Shown here one piece after another: positions 11,309-24,000 of a stretch of DNA of 64,000 nucleotides. The stretch is from contig NC_033638.1 of the NCBI RefSeq assembly GCF_001540865.1, positions 2,922,907 to 2,986,906 on the forward strand. Direction: 5' to 3'. The notes beneath the pieces were generated by a model. The model worked only from the letters and a program-made list of their open reading frames with translations, was not told where the DNA came from and made no database searches. The stretch comes from Ananas comosus (Eukaryota; Streptophyta; Magnoliopsida; Poales; Bromeliaceae). Each line of letters begins with the position of its first letter. Position 1 is the stretch's first letter. The position numbers and the translations under genes are program-made.

Positions 11309-11312
<4 letters not shown>
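10743..11312. mobile_element. Foldback element FB3
   Basis: The left end AGCAGGGCTGCTGTGCTC is inverted at the right (GGCTCACAGCAGTTGTCTGCT), and the inner arms are inverted copies of the FB arm. It is about 570 bp, non-coding, and followed by a (TC)n run to about 11342. Confidence 0.65.
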
Positions 11313-11345
<33 letters not shown>

Positions 11346-11392
11346 TTCTGTATATACACACATATATATATAATATATATATAGATATATAA

Positions 11393-11605
11393 TTGAGCTA
11401 GAATACTTTTACAAGTATCACCCCTTTTGTGCTATTAGGTTTTTAGCCCTTGGATCTACTCCTTAATTACTAATAGCCCTTGGATCAAACACTATTCCAC
11501 CTACCACCACCTACCACCATCATCCCAACCCTACATTTCTCTATCCAAGGGTTAAAAACTCACAAGCACCATCCTCTTGATGCTTTTAGAAGTATTCTAG
11601 CTCAA
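11393..11605. mobile_element. Type-B MITE
   Basis: TTGAGCTAGAATACTT at the left is inverted at the right (AAGTATTCTAGCTCAA). 'GCCCTTGGAT' and 'ATCCAAGGGTTAAAA' form subterminal inverted words. It is about 213 bp, with no coding. Confidence 0.7.
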
Positions 11606-11630
11606 CTCTATACACACGTACATTGGCACT

Positions 11631-11849
11631 ATTTAGCACTAAAATCATTGGTGCTATTAGCTTTTGGCCCTTGGATGAAAGAATGTGCGGCTAGGATGAT
11701 AGTGGTCCCCTAGGTTTTAGGGGGCGGTTGGTGGAATAGTATGATCTAAAGGGTGAAAATGGTCAAAGAGGTAGATCTAACGACAAAAAATTTGATAGCA
11801 TTAAGATAGCACTAAGTGCTTAGTGCTATTAATAGCATTGCAGCCTCAC
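11631..11849. mobile_element. Type-B MITE, opposite orientation
   Basis: It carries the same words in reverse order: TTGGCCCTTGGATG near the left and GATAGCACTAAG..TAGTGCTATTAATAGCATTGCAGCC at the right. Confidence 0.6.
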
Positions 11850-11869
11850 CATATATAAATATATATATA

Positions 11870-12130
11870 TATACACACACGCGTATGTAATTAAATTACA
11901 CACAAAAACATCATCAACACAGAGTTTAGCTACACAATCAAATTCTCAGTCCTTACATTGTCCCCCCCTTAAAAGAATTTTCGTCCCCGAAACCTGACCA
12001 CGTACCTACCATAATCGACTTCGGATATTACTCCACCACTGCGGTATCACATTTGAGTATTGATCAGTCACATTTCCCAGAGTCTGGATAGATCAATCTC
12101 TAAAATAGGGGAGAATAGAACTGCGATTCC
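11870..12130 (-). mobile_element. Gypsy fragment: polyprotein C-terminus, PPT and LTR start
   Basis: Reading the minus strand, a frame ends ..YGRYVVRFRGRKFF then TAA. It is followed by an AAGGGGGG polypurine tract and, after ACAA, an LTR start TGTAAGGACTGAG at 11957. The next 70 bases ('GTGTAGCTAAAC', 'GATGATGTTTTTGTGTGTAA') match the first 90 bases of the Gy-A LTR at 44089. This places Gy-A in a Ty3/gypsy lineage and fixes the direction of its LTR. Both sides are cut by MITE-rich DNA. Confidence 0.75.
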
Positions 12131-12139
12131 ATTCAGACG

Positions 12140-12608
12140 AAATGATCAATACCGTTATATATTATCTACAGTATTTAAAACTTCTAGAAATCAAATTTTA
12201 TAATTTTTCGATATCATTTACCTTATGATCAAAAGTTCACAAAATTGACAATTTTTAACGGCCGGTATGAAATATTTGTTAGTTTAACGATGAAAAAGAA
12301 TCAGAATAGATTGAATTTTTGATAGAAAATTCTATTCACTACCTAAATAAAGATCAATAACTTCCGATCTTAAATTAAAGGATCCGATCATCCATTTTTA
12401 GGATGTCATTCGATTTTAACCGTTCATTTTATACCCGCTTGATGGACTTTATAATGATTTCAAAAAATTATGAAATTTATTTTTGAGAAGTTTCAAATAC
12501 TTTATATAATGTTTAACGGTGTGGATCGTCGATTCGAAAACCCCAATATCGAAAGCAACTTATGAGTACAAAGGGCTCTATACTCATAAGAGTATAGTAG
12601 CCCTACTC
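12140..12608. mobile_element. Foldback element FB4, left end missing
   Basis: It contains the FB inner left arm, the central 'gatcaataactt' region and a complete right arm ending CTCATAAGAGTATAGTAGCC. The outermost left inverted repeat is absent. Confidence 0.6.
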
Positions 12609-12610
12609 TA

Positions 12611-13158
12611 TGTAGAGTCCGGCTACTATACTCTTATGAGTACGATCGCCTTCGTACTCATAAGTTGTTTTCGATGATAGAGCTTCCGAATCGACAATCC
12701 ATACCGTTAAATATTATCTAGAGTATTTAAAACTTCTAGAAATCAAAATTTATAATTTTTCGATATCCTTTACCTTACGATCAAAAGTTCACAAAATTGA
12801 CAATTTTTAACGGCCGGTATGAGATATTTGCTAGTTTAACAGTGAAAAAATATCGGAATAGGTTGAATTTTTGATGGAAAATTCTATTCACTACCTAAAT
12901 AAAGATCAATAACTCCGATCTTAAATTGAAGGATCCGATCATCCATATTTAGGATGTCGTTCGATTTTAACCGTTCATTTTATACCCGCTTGATTGACTT
13001 TATAATGATTTCGAAAAATTACGAAATTTATTTTCGAGAAGTTTCAAATACTCTAGATCATGTTTAAAGGTGTGAATCAGCGATTCGAAAACCCCAATAT
13101 CGAAAGCAAATTATGAGTACGAAGGGCTCTATACTCATAAGAGTATAGTAGCCCTCCT
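12611..13158. mobile_element. Foldback element FB5, complete
   Basis: This is the cleanest copy. It begins GTAGAGTCCGGCTACTATAC and ends with the inverted GAGTATAGTAGCCCTCCTC. Its two arms of roughly 200 bp pair around a centre near 12890. It is non-coding and abuts FB4 and FB6 head to tail. Confidence 0.75.
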
Positions 13159-13161
13159 CTA

Positions 13162-13372
13162 TATAGAGTCCGGCTACTATACTCTTATGAGTACGATCGC
13201 CTGCGTACTCGTAAGTTGTTTTCGATGATAGAGCTTCCGAATTGACGATCCATAACCGTTAAATATTATCTAGAGTATTTAAAACTTTTAGAAATCAAAT
13301 TTTATAATTTTTCGACATCATTTACCTAACGATCGAAAGCTCACAAAATTGATAATTTTTAACGGCCGGACT
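13162..13372. mobile_element. Foldback element FB6, left arm only
   Basis: It repeats the first 210 bp of FB5 and stops at 'aacggccgg', where a CTCTC-(TA)n-GAGAG simple repeat begins. Confidence 0.65.
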
Positions 13373-13375
13373 CTC

Positions 13376-13426
<51 letters not shown>
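13373..13426. repeat. CTCTC(TA)n(GA)n simple repeat
   Basis: Simple sequence separates two foldback elements. The TA core is flanked by CTCTC and GAGAG, so the tract is itself self-complementary. Confidence 0.9.
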
Positions 13427-13950
13427 TTGAGCTAGAATACTATCGATAGCAAACGGGCTCTGTTGTCACCCATTTGTTTTCGATGATAGAGCCTCCAAAT
13501 CGACAATTGGTATCATTGAACATGATCTCTACCAGTTGAAGTGTTTAGAAATCAAATTTCAAAACTTTTCGACATCATTTGCCTAATAATCGAAGGGTTT
13601 CAAAATTTGTAATTTTAATAGTCGATATGAGGCGTTTTCTCATTTAACGGCGTAAAGATATCTAAACCAATTGATTTTTTGTTAGAAAATTCTTTAAACT
13701 ATATAAAACAAGATCTATACTCTTGATCTTGATCACAAGACTCCTATCATCATTTTTTAAAGAATATTCATTTTCAGCCGTTCATTTTTGTGTCTACTCG
13801 ATGGATAAGAGAATAATATCGAAAATGTATGAAATTTGATTTCTAAACACTTCAAGTGATATAGATCATGTTTAACGGTGCCGATTGTCGATTTGGAGGC
13901 TCCATCATCGAAAACAAATGGGTGGCAACGGAGTTCATTTGCTATAGTAG
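13427..13950. mobile_element. Foldback element FB7
   Basis: The left arm 'CATTTGTTTTCGATGATAGAG' style sequence is inverted at 13890-13920. The ends (TAGAATACTATCGATAGCAAA, with a degenerate TTTGCTATAGTAG) resemble those of type-B MITEs, so end types are shared between the two families. Confidence 0.65.
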
Positions 13951-14224
13951 AAAGAATTTTCTATCAAAATTTTACGTGATTTGGATATTTCTACACTGTT
14001 AAACTTGCAAATAGCTCACTACAGCCATTAAAATTATTGATTTTGAGCCCCTTCAATCACTAGGCAAATGATATCGAAAAATCATAAAATTTATTTTCTA
14101 GATACTTCAAATACTTTAGATCAAGTTTAACAGAGCCGATCGACGATTCGAAAGTCGCAACATCGAAAACGACATAAAAGCACAAAAGGCTCCGTGCTTC
14201 CAAAACCATAATAGCCTCACTCAT
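13951..14224. mobile_element. Foldback element FB8, right arm only
   Basis: It carries the central region and right arm of the family and ends GCTTCCAAAACCATAATAGCC before a (TA)n run. Confidence 0.55.
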
Positions 14225-14244
14225 ATATATATATATATATATAT

Positions 14245-14426
14245 ATTGGCCCTTAGATCAGTCCCTTTAATCATTTCTAAACTTTGGATTAATACTATTA
14301 TCCTATGGGAACTACTCAACTCTAGAGAAGACCATAATCATCCCAATCGTACAATTCTTGATTCAAGAGTCAAAAAATCAAAAGCATCAAATTTTTTATA
14401 CTTCTGATAGCACAGTAGCTCAACAC
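14245..14426. mobile_element. Degenerate type-B MITE
   Basis: 'TTGGCCCTTAGATCAG' at the left and 'TTGATTCAAGAGTCAAAAA' then 'CTGATAGCACAGTAGCTCAA' at the right match the 11393 element with many changes. Confidence 0.5.
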
Positions 14427-14436
14427 TATATATATA

Positions 14437-14505
14437 TGAGTTAGGCTAGTATACTATCGGTAGCACGGAGACCTCCGTGCTACCAAGTTGTTTTCAATGA
14501 TACGN

Positions 14506-14547
<42 letters not shown>

Positions 14548-14570
14548 TATAGAGCTTCCAAAGCTTATTT
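14437..14570. mobile_element. Foldback element FB9, truncated, with (AT)n and an N
   Basis: The left end GTTAGGCTAGTATACTATCG and GTAGCACGGAGACCTCCGTG match the right-end type of FB1. The arm is interrupted by an N (14505) and an (AT)n run (14506-14543), after which 'gattatagagcttcc' resumes. Confidence 0.55.
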
Positions 14571-14797
14571 TATTTTTTCTATAGAAGTTAGTCTCATTAT
14601 GCAAAATAACTTGCACAAAATCTTCATATTTCAAGTGAGAAAAATAGCTTTCCAAAACTTCTCACCTAAAAAAAATTAAAAAATAAAAAAAATAAAAAAA
14701 TTTGTTACACTTGATAAATTATCCTTTGTTCCTCATATAAAAAAATGACCAACAGTTTTATCCTCAGGAGAAACACAGTTGCGCTGATGTATCTTTT
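14571..14797. other. AT-rich 3' flank of the host gene
   Basis: Nothing distinct is seen except A-rich runs. It may contain part of the 3' untranslated region of the minus-strand gene. Confidence 0.3.
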
Positions 14798-14803
14798 TTT
14801 ATT
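14798..14803 (-). other. Candidate polyadenylation signal
   Basis: TTTATT on the plus strand gives AATAAA on the minus strand, 65 bp past the stop codon. It is the nearest canonical signal; plant signals are loose, so usage is inferred. Confidence 0.35.
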
Positions 14804-14867
14804 ACAGCATGGCTTAAGGTAGCATCTATTGCAATAATGAGATATGCAATGGTCGACGAAAAGGGAA

Positions 14868-15002
14868 TCAAGCCTTTTCATTCGTAGGTATTGGTATCGG
14901 CAAGCCGGATTCTGCAGTGAGGGCTTTGTAGGCACTTTGGATTTGCCTTGTCACGGGGCCGACTTCTCCGTTGCCAATTACTCGTCCGTCGATCATAACC
15001 AC
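14868..15002 (-). CDS. Host gene exon 19 (residues 518-561 and stop)
   Basis: It encodes VVMIDGRVIGNGEVGPVTRQ, then the C-terminal helix and PIPIPTNEKA, with TGA at 14868-14870. Confidence 0.95.
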   Translation of the reverse strand: MVMIDGRVIGNGEVGPVTRQIQSAYKALTAESGLPIPIPTNEKA

Positions 15003-18000
15003 CTGCGGGAATGGAAGCACATTAACCATTAGTATAAATCAGAGTTGGGTTAGGCAACATTTGCGAAAAATTGTAGGGATATTGATTGATAAGCAGATTG
15101 CCAACTTCTAGAGAGAATTTTAAGTCCGTGAGTTCTTTCATAAAAGTCCCATTTTTCACCTTCCCACAAAACTCGACGACTATTCCATGGAGAGCTTTAA
15201 CTTTTGGCCATTTTTAACACTTGTACATTATAAACTTCATATGTATAAGAAGTTCACACAGGATAAATAGTGTTGAATATAAAATATAAAAATACTGTTC
15301 TCTGATAACTTCAAGTTTTTGGACAACAACATCATTTAACAAATAGAATGTAAGGCATAGTATCATTCACAATGCCTTTGGTTTGAAGGACGCCAAATTC
15401 CCCACCATCCTATCTTGATCCTGAACAACTAAATTCAGGATGAATTCCATAACTGTTTACTGCTATGATATTGATCACACAGTTTGCCGAAATATGTAAT
15501 TCAATACATCACAATCTATTGTTTGTTCAGGAAGAACATGATGAGAACATGCTATCACGCAATGAAAGATGAAAATTAATTTGGTTCTATACTAGTGAAA
15601 AGAGGACTCACTGGGGTAAGTTCGCCCATTGTTCCAGTTGTCCACACCTGGATGAGAATAATAAGCAAACCACTATGGAAAACAGAGCAAACCATATAAA
15701 GATAGAAAAGGATATCTTATTTCCACTGTTCTAAAATGCAGTGCATAGGCAAGTGTATGCACATGACATATGCGGATGCGATCACTTCACCACACTGCAT
15801 GGACCGCATCCTCATCATTACAAACAGGTACTCAAAGAAAATTCGTGGTTAGATGTGCTATTTCATTTACAAGGATGAAGTGCGAAAAAAATTATCCTAC
15901 AGCGTTTACCTGTGATTTTTTTTTTTGCCTGCTCTATTTAAAGGTTGTTTGTTTTACGCACAAACTTTCCCCAAAAGAGATCCCACAAGCTTCTTTTTGT
16001 TTTAGTATTCTAAGTCGCCTGCCTATTACATATATTTCTAGCGGTAAAGAGAGGAAGGAAAATAAAAATTACATACTCATCATTCTCGCTAAGAATTATT
16101 GCATTTGTTTTTCCTCCACCGCCTCTTTTGCTTATTGCATTTCCTGATAGTACTTGACGTCTCAATATCTAGGCTTCGCCTAGATATATACCTCATTCCA
16201 ATATGTAGACATATTTATAAGTGAAAATATGAAAGAGAAAATGGTTATCCTTTGTAGAAAATATGTAAGAAGTCGGTACTCGTTTATCCTAACAAAATGA
16301 ACCAGTAGGTGATCTACCAGTTGATATGTTCAAACTAAATTAGACTAGTTAGTAGTCCAACTTTGAAGCAAAAACAAGATAACAATCACCAGCAAAAAAA
16401 AGGCTCCTTTGTATCAAAAACTAACATACCTCATCAGCAGCATGGAACTCGGATAGACTAATACGTCGCTCATGTAGAACCAGCTTCTCTTGCACCACTA
16501 GATCCATCACCTGTGATTTTTTGATGAATGATCCAATAATTTGTTAGCGCTCAGAATCCAATTTTGTTCCTTCACAAAATAGTACTAGTGCAGAAAGGTT
16601 TTCTACAATGTTTAATGACAAGACTGCATCAGAATACAATAAGCAAGATACGGATGGTGTTTCAAGGAGCAACACCCTTGGTGCATCAGACTCAAATTAT
16701 ATCATTGGGCATTGAAATCAACGACCCCCATAGCATGACATGATCTACAGTAGTTGAGTCAAGTCAAAAACTCACACTTTTCTGAAATAGTTTTATAATA
16801 AATAAAATAGAAAACAAATGGTTTGTTTGAATTGAACAACCTTATGAAAAAATATGATAACGTTCTTCGCTTGAAAATTGTAGTCAACGATCTTAATCTA
16901 CATAGTTAAAAGTTATTCGCTAACAAAAATTCATTAATTTTAATATCCTATATTATATAAGCAAACATCATATATCAACTATTACAATTATCAATTCTGG
17001 AACCAGCTAATCTCTAAGTAAACAATGTTACATTATTTTTTGCTTTGTAGGAATTTATGACATACAGATTACGTCTAATAATAAGGATGCCCTATCATCA
17101 AATTTGAGGTCAAAGCACTCAAGGACTTCTATAAAATATCATTTGAAAAGGTTACCCTCTTTTCTGTGGGATTCTACTTCAAATATATTGGCAAGTTAAA
17201 GAGAAATTGATCAGACTTACAGTTGTGCGAGTTATTCCTGGAAGGCAGTAGTCAGCATGCGGTGTCAATACCTGGCCTTTCTTTACCATAAACTATTGAA
17301 AAATTGACTTGCGTTATTTGATAATCCTAAAATCTGCTTTATTCAGAAATAAACCAACACAAAAATTATAACCAAATAGCTTCTTACAATATTTGTTGCA
17401 TTGGTTTCTGATACAAAACCATCTTTGTCTAGCATGACCGCATCTTCAGCGTTGGCAAGGTTTCCTTCTATCTGTTCTTTAAGAAAGCTCAGTCAGCACA
17501 TCATGAAGATAAGCTAAACAATAAAATGTTGATAATTTTAAGCATAGAGGTTGTATGTCGAGAAAGAAGAACCTTTGCCAAAATGTTGTTGATAAGATTG
17601 TTGTGATGAATCTTGGAATCTATGCTCTGCGAGAAGACAAGGACTAAAGGTCTTTCTGGTTTAAAAATATAAGTGAACTTATAATCTTTATTAAGATATT
17701 ATAAACATGATAAGTGTACAAAAGGTGAACAACTAATAAAGAATGATGAAGACCAGTCTAGTAGTTTGGCTACAATTCTAAAAGCCCAAGTAGGGCTCAC
17801 AATCTACTGTGTGAGCTGCACTTCAGAATCTAAAGAGGGAGCCATACTACAGAATCTAAAGGGTGAGCTGTACTTCCAAATCTTTGCCTATAACCACTGG
17901 CTTACCAAATAAGAACTGGTTGCGTGAACTTCCACATGGAAAATCCCATATGGCCTTAGCATCTTTTTTGATACAAATAAGGATGCCTTTGCGTGTGAAT

Positions 18001-21000
18001 TAGTTGCTCTTAGCCAAGTATTTAAGTGCCGTGGTACGGGGTCGTACCGAAACTTGCCGGCACGGTACGGCATGGCGCATGCCGGACCGTGCCGATACAT
18101 GCCTGTCACAAAAAATATATGTGTGTCGACACGTAATGGCATGAAATATTTATTTTTTTTAGCAACAAAATATGCCAATTATTTATTATGTATTTTTATC
18201 AAATCTTTTGAACTGTATTGAGAAAATTACTTACTAATTTCAAAAATAGAGTGTTTTGAGTTGTGCCATCGACACGGAGGCTGTATCGTGCCGATATTTT
18301 GCTGGCACGATATGGCACGGTAGATACGGCCCGTGTTGATGGGTACTCTAATCCTTGCTCTTAGCATAAGTAAATGTGTAAACATAGACATGCAGCAATT
18401 TTCTTGAGCGACTAAATATGCTAAGATCAACGAGGAATCTACGTAGGTAACATACTCCTAGGTGTTTTCAGAACCAGGCACGAGAATGAACTTAACCGGC
18501 TATTTCTTAAAATTGGTAACTGACATAATGATCAACATAGTTTTAGGATATCATCATGCCAGTACAGCTTCTGATCTGGGATCAAAACTTGGTCTTTTTG
18601 CTAAGTGGTTACTCAAACTTCCAAGAAGCTAAGCATTATGAAAGACGATATTTTCTGCTTTGAAAATACATGTTGCATAGTTAATTAACAATTTATATGC
18701 ATAGAGTTGTATTGCTCTTCTAGTATTTATATCAAATTAAGCTGTTTCCGTCCGTTTTTGGTACAATTAGCAGTTGATCTTCATCAGAAGAATCTACTCA
18801 TAATAAAACAAAAAAAAAAAAGATAATGAAAGAACTACGGAGAGGATCTCACATTTGGTGAATTACGACGTGTTGTTGCAGTCACCAATTTTATACCGCC
18901 TGAGTTGTCATAAACCGGTGGTTTCCACTCAGCAAGCACTGAATTGTATAAAGAAAATCCAATAAGAGTGTTGCATTTTGAGTTACGATCCCTACATAAT
19001 GAAACATCTACTGATGTTCTATGAATCTATGGCCTCAGACATTAGTATGATTTTAAAAATGCTGAGTTCCTCAGTTTAAAATAACAAGAAAATAAAAAGG
19101 ATATAATGAGATATTTGCAGAAAACAAATAAATATATGACATGAAAACTAAATGTTTCTTCAATAAGAATACTCGACTAATTGTTTAAAGGTAAAAATGT
19201 ATAAAACTTACCTCAACTATTACCCATTTGGATTTGACCACCTCATTTTTAAAAATTTTGATTTTAGAGCCAAACCTTTTAATTTATTTGGTTTGAGCCA
19301 ATTAGTAACTCTTTAACTTCAAATTTTGAATGCATCGTTTACCTTAACAGCAAGGTTTAAAGTATTGCCCCGTGCCGGTCGGCACGGGATGATACGTATC
19401 GTGCCACCAATTAAGGGGCACAATTGGTGGCACAATACATGGGGAGTCTCTCTTGGACCCCCCGTGCCGCAATACCCTTTCGGTATCGCGCGATACATCA
19501 CGATAGTCAAAAGGTATCGCAGCACAGTGCCACTGCGTGCCTATAAGAGCACACAACATTTTAAGTTTTAATCTTTTTTTTTTTATGTTTTGGGCCTACT
19601 TTTGGAATTTTTTTTTTGCCCACACACATCCTTCTCTCTCATTCTATTCTACCTTTTTTCTCCCTCAACTCGCTCTTTCAATCTTTTCTTTTCTTCTCAC
19701 TATCTCTTCCTCTCTTTTTTTTTTCTTCCTATTTTTTCCTCCTTTTCTTATTATAATTTTTTCTCTAATTTCTTCTTTCAATCCCTTCTCTTTCTACTTT
19801 GTTTCTACTCTGATCACTTCGATCTCAATAGAAAAGGCAAAGAAATAGCAAATCGAAAATGTACTTTTTAGGTAAGAAAAAACATTTATAATTTTAATTT
19901 TTTTTCATAGATTTTGAATATTTCTAAGTTGTAAAGTTCCTATTTTGAAGAAATTTGAAATTATGCAAATTTTTATTTATAGTTTACAAAAACATAAAAA
20001 TACATCTACTTGATTAAGTCATTATGTAGTTTGATTTTTAATTATTTTGGATACATCTAGCATTGGGTATAAGATTTACAATAATACCTTTTTAACTTCG
20101 AAAATTCTATTTTTGGATTTAGAAGATAGAAAAGACTAATAAAATCAAAAACTAAATTGAAGCAATTGATATTTAAATTTGTTTAATTATTCGTCATATG
20201 ATTTATAGTTAAATTTTTATGGATGGATCTCACAAATTTTCTTAAAAATTTTAATAAAAAAATCCCTTCAAACTTTTAATAAATATTTTTAGAAGATTCA
20301 AAATTAAAAGAAATTATTGGGGCAATTGTAGTGCTACTCTAGTTACTCTAGTCATCATGTGGTCTCTCGTCGAATCAATATGGATGAATCTTGCAAATTC
20401 CATAAAAATTTTAAGGAAAAATAAATTTCTCTAATTTTGTATTTTATAATTTTTTTGAAGTTTTGAAGAAAAAGGTAAAATCAAAAGAATTTTGAAAGTA
20501 AATTGATTTTTAGTTTTTATTCTCTATGGGCTATAGTCTTATTTTACTTTACATATATAAAATGCCTACCATTATATTAATTGTTGAGTGCAGTAACCTA
20601 TATATAGCCAATATTTATAATTATTTTTCCAAATCTTTCAAAATAACATTATAAGAATTTATTGGGAACAAAAAAAAAAAAAAAAACGCGCCGAAACGTA
20701 TCACTAGGAGGTCATGCATATTCATCGGTATGCAAGCGTGCCACGTGTTGGCACGGAGGCATTCCTGTGCCGTACCGTGCCGGGAGACAAGCAGCACGCC
20801 CCCGTGCCACGGCACGTTATTCCTTGCTTTACAAATATAGTTAGTATATTTAATGCAATTTACATAACCATAAATTCATTATAGTATGCAATTAGCTTAG
20901 ATTTTGTATCCGAAAAGCCATCCAATCACTTAAAGCAAACAAATTGAAAGGTTGGGTACTAAAATCAAATTTTTGAAAGGTTGGGTAGTTGAATCAAAAT

Positions 21001-24000
21001 AGCCTATAGTTTAGGAAAGTTTTATACATTTTTACCTTGTTTTAATTATCCCTCTAACTTCTGCGCTTGCCCTCATTTAATCAACATACAGTTAGAAGTA
21101 TTAATTTTCAAGAATCAAGAATTAACAAATTAAAACTTTAAATTGAAATGTATTGATTTGTCAGAATGTACTAAAGAAAAATGAATTGCATTATCACCAC
21201 ACACGCATCTTTTATTTATTTCTTTCTTAATCACTTGCTCAAAGCTTCGATCTGATTGCTTTCGGCCAAAACCGACCTAAGCTCCCGACACTATGCAGCT
21301 TGAATCAAAGCCTCAATCTGATTTTCAAGGATAATGTATTCCACCCTCAAGCTGGTTTATTATATTCTATAAAAATGACTAAGATATAAAGTATGTGATT
21401 GCAGACATCTTTTCATACTCTGCATCAACCAATTACCAAACGCCCATCAGGCAAACACAAGAAATAGGTTGAACAAGAAGTTCATGCCTCCAAATAGTCC
21501 CTCGATGCATCCAACTAGAAATTCCTTGGTTTCAAAAAGATAATTGAAATGTTGCTGCATATATGCATAACAGCAAACAAATAATCAGACAATAACATAA
21601 CGCAAATAAGCCAGGACTCATTCCTTAGTTGCAATGTGATGGCAACTCTACATAGAGTTTCATAGTTTATATCAGCATGTTTAACATGTTTGAAAGATAA
21701 ACAAGTAAAATGTTTGGAGAGCATACCAATTAAGGTGCATCCATATAGATTGAAAGCTGGACTCATTCCAGATGTAACCTAAAGGAGAAAGTGAAGATTT
21801 GGGCGAGGTAAGAAATATAAGCGGAAAAACCTGAAGAAAAGTATTGATATTATACAGTATGTATGCTTCAAACATTGATAATCAAGCCTGCACGGAGAAA
21901 TACCTTTTTCCCACGCGTAAGAGTAAGTCGAATGTGAGCATTGTCAAACATTCCATTTGAGATGAGAGTTTTGAAGATGGCCTCCTTAATCTGAGCTTAA
22001 GTGAAATATAAATGCAAAATCACTGACGCTTAAAGCCCCAGATTGTCTAACCATAAACAAAGTGCAGAATGGTAACTGACTTATATCATTAGATAATCAT
22101 TATGGAATTGCTATTTAAAAGATTAAGAATGCCATCCCAAATAAAGACCGATGAATTTTAATCAGTTACCGCTTCACGAGTTGGAACATTGCTGAAAGCC
22201 AAAGCTTTGGCAGAATCAAACAATCTGGACCATCCAAAACAAATCTACAGGTTAAAACTTATGCGAAAAAAAAAAAAAGAAAATCATTCAGAGTGAATAG
22301 GAATGCTTATTTGGAACTGAAAGTTATATTCAACAAACAAACGGATAAAAACTTTCTAATCTTGGAGAAAGTTTAAGGACAGGTCACCTATCTAAATGCT
22401 CCTCAAGTTTAAAAATCTTTCTATTGTATATACGAAGTCCCTCCCACACTGCATCACCCCCTTGTACAACTGAATCGAGAACTGAAACCTTCAACAACGA
22501 TGTCTTAGATTAACACAATAAGAAGAAACGGAAAAAATTAAAAAAAAAGAATTTGTCTGCAAACTGTGAAGTAATACAATTTCAAGATACCTTTGCACTT
22601 TCACGGGGCAAGAGCTCATCACCAACCCACACAAGAATTTTCTCATTGGCAGGAACTGGAAGAGTAGGAATAGGTAATGAAGGTCCCAGAGGTGTTACCA
22701 TTTGCCTAGTTTGGCGTTTAAGCATGTTGTAGAAAGGCAAGCTCTGCTCTAGTAAGTCATACAGCGCAAATGGAAATTTCTGGAGAAAAGTACATAAAAT
22801 AACATGATTGGGCATAAATGTCGCATGGAAATGAAACCGAAAGATTCTTTCGGAAAGAAATCAAAGAGAGAAAAAAAATGTGTCAGTTGAATGTAACAGA
22901 AAGATAAAATGTTCAAAAGACCTAACTTAGCTCCCACATCATCTCCCAGATAAAAATGTCCAAAGAAAGGCAAAATGCAATTTGAAAGTAAAATTATCAC
23001 TTGAAAGTAAAATGAAACATTTTTTGGGAAGAAAATTGAAGAGAAAAAGATAGGCATAAGATTGCAGATAAAGATAAACTGTTCCAGGGATCTAATTTAG
23101 CTAACATGTGGCAATTGATTAATTTGCCACATCATCTCAAGTTTATCTTGAATTAACTAATATTGCCATCCCTCCATTAGGCAAATTAAATGGAGTTTAA
23201 TGGAGGGATCTGATTGAAACAAAAATTGAAGTTTCATAAACTAAATTTCGCGAAAAGTTCAACTACCCACAGATGGCTGTACCAGCCATACAGGCTGGCA
23301 AGTATCATCTGATCCTAAATGGGCATTTTGCATAAACCATATCATCAGAGATCTGTTACTCGGCTCATGCCTCAAAGTGTTGAGGTGTATTAGCCAAGCT
23401 ATTCTATGCCAGCACAAGTAGGGCTGAAACCATCTTCTTGGTTTTTATTATTATTATATTTTTTTTCCCCGGGGGGGTGGGGGGTGTGGGTTTGTCAAAG
23501 TGAATGTTCTCCTCTCTCTCCCTTTCGGAACCAATTCCCACAGGGTGAGAGCTCTTCCAAGTGGTGGAATGGAGATGCCTCCCTCTTCTCACTATGGATC
23601 AAAGTGCCGCCCCGTGCCCCCAAGAAGGGGGCACGGTCGTGCGGCATGGCGCAGTGTGCCGCGGCACAATGCCGTGTCGGCACTGTGCTAGTTTTTTTTT
23701 TTTTTTTTTTTTTTTGCTTTCTGCTTTCTTTTTTTGCTTTTTGCTTTTTCTTTTCTTTTTGTTCTTTGGGGTACCCGAAGCATTCTGGTACCCCACACTC
23801 CCTCAAAGACATTGCAAATCGAACATCTATTTGTTAGCCAAGTCAAAAAAATTATAATTTAATTTTTTTTTGTTTGTTAATATACGAGTAACTTTTTAAT
23901 TTACATATTCGATCTATGCAAAATTTGTCGCACCAACATCCGTATTATCTTCACGAATTATTTTATCAAAAATTGTCACACTGCGAAACTTTTCCCTAAT

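Noticed and set aside
23406..23857. Overlapping frames with Phe-rich stretches, both strands
   Set aside because: They come from the T run and GC-rich subterminal repeats of hAT element L2.
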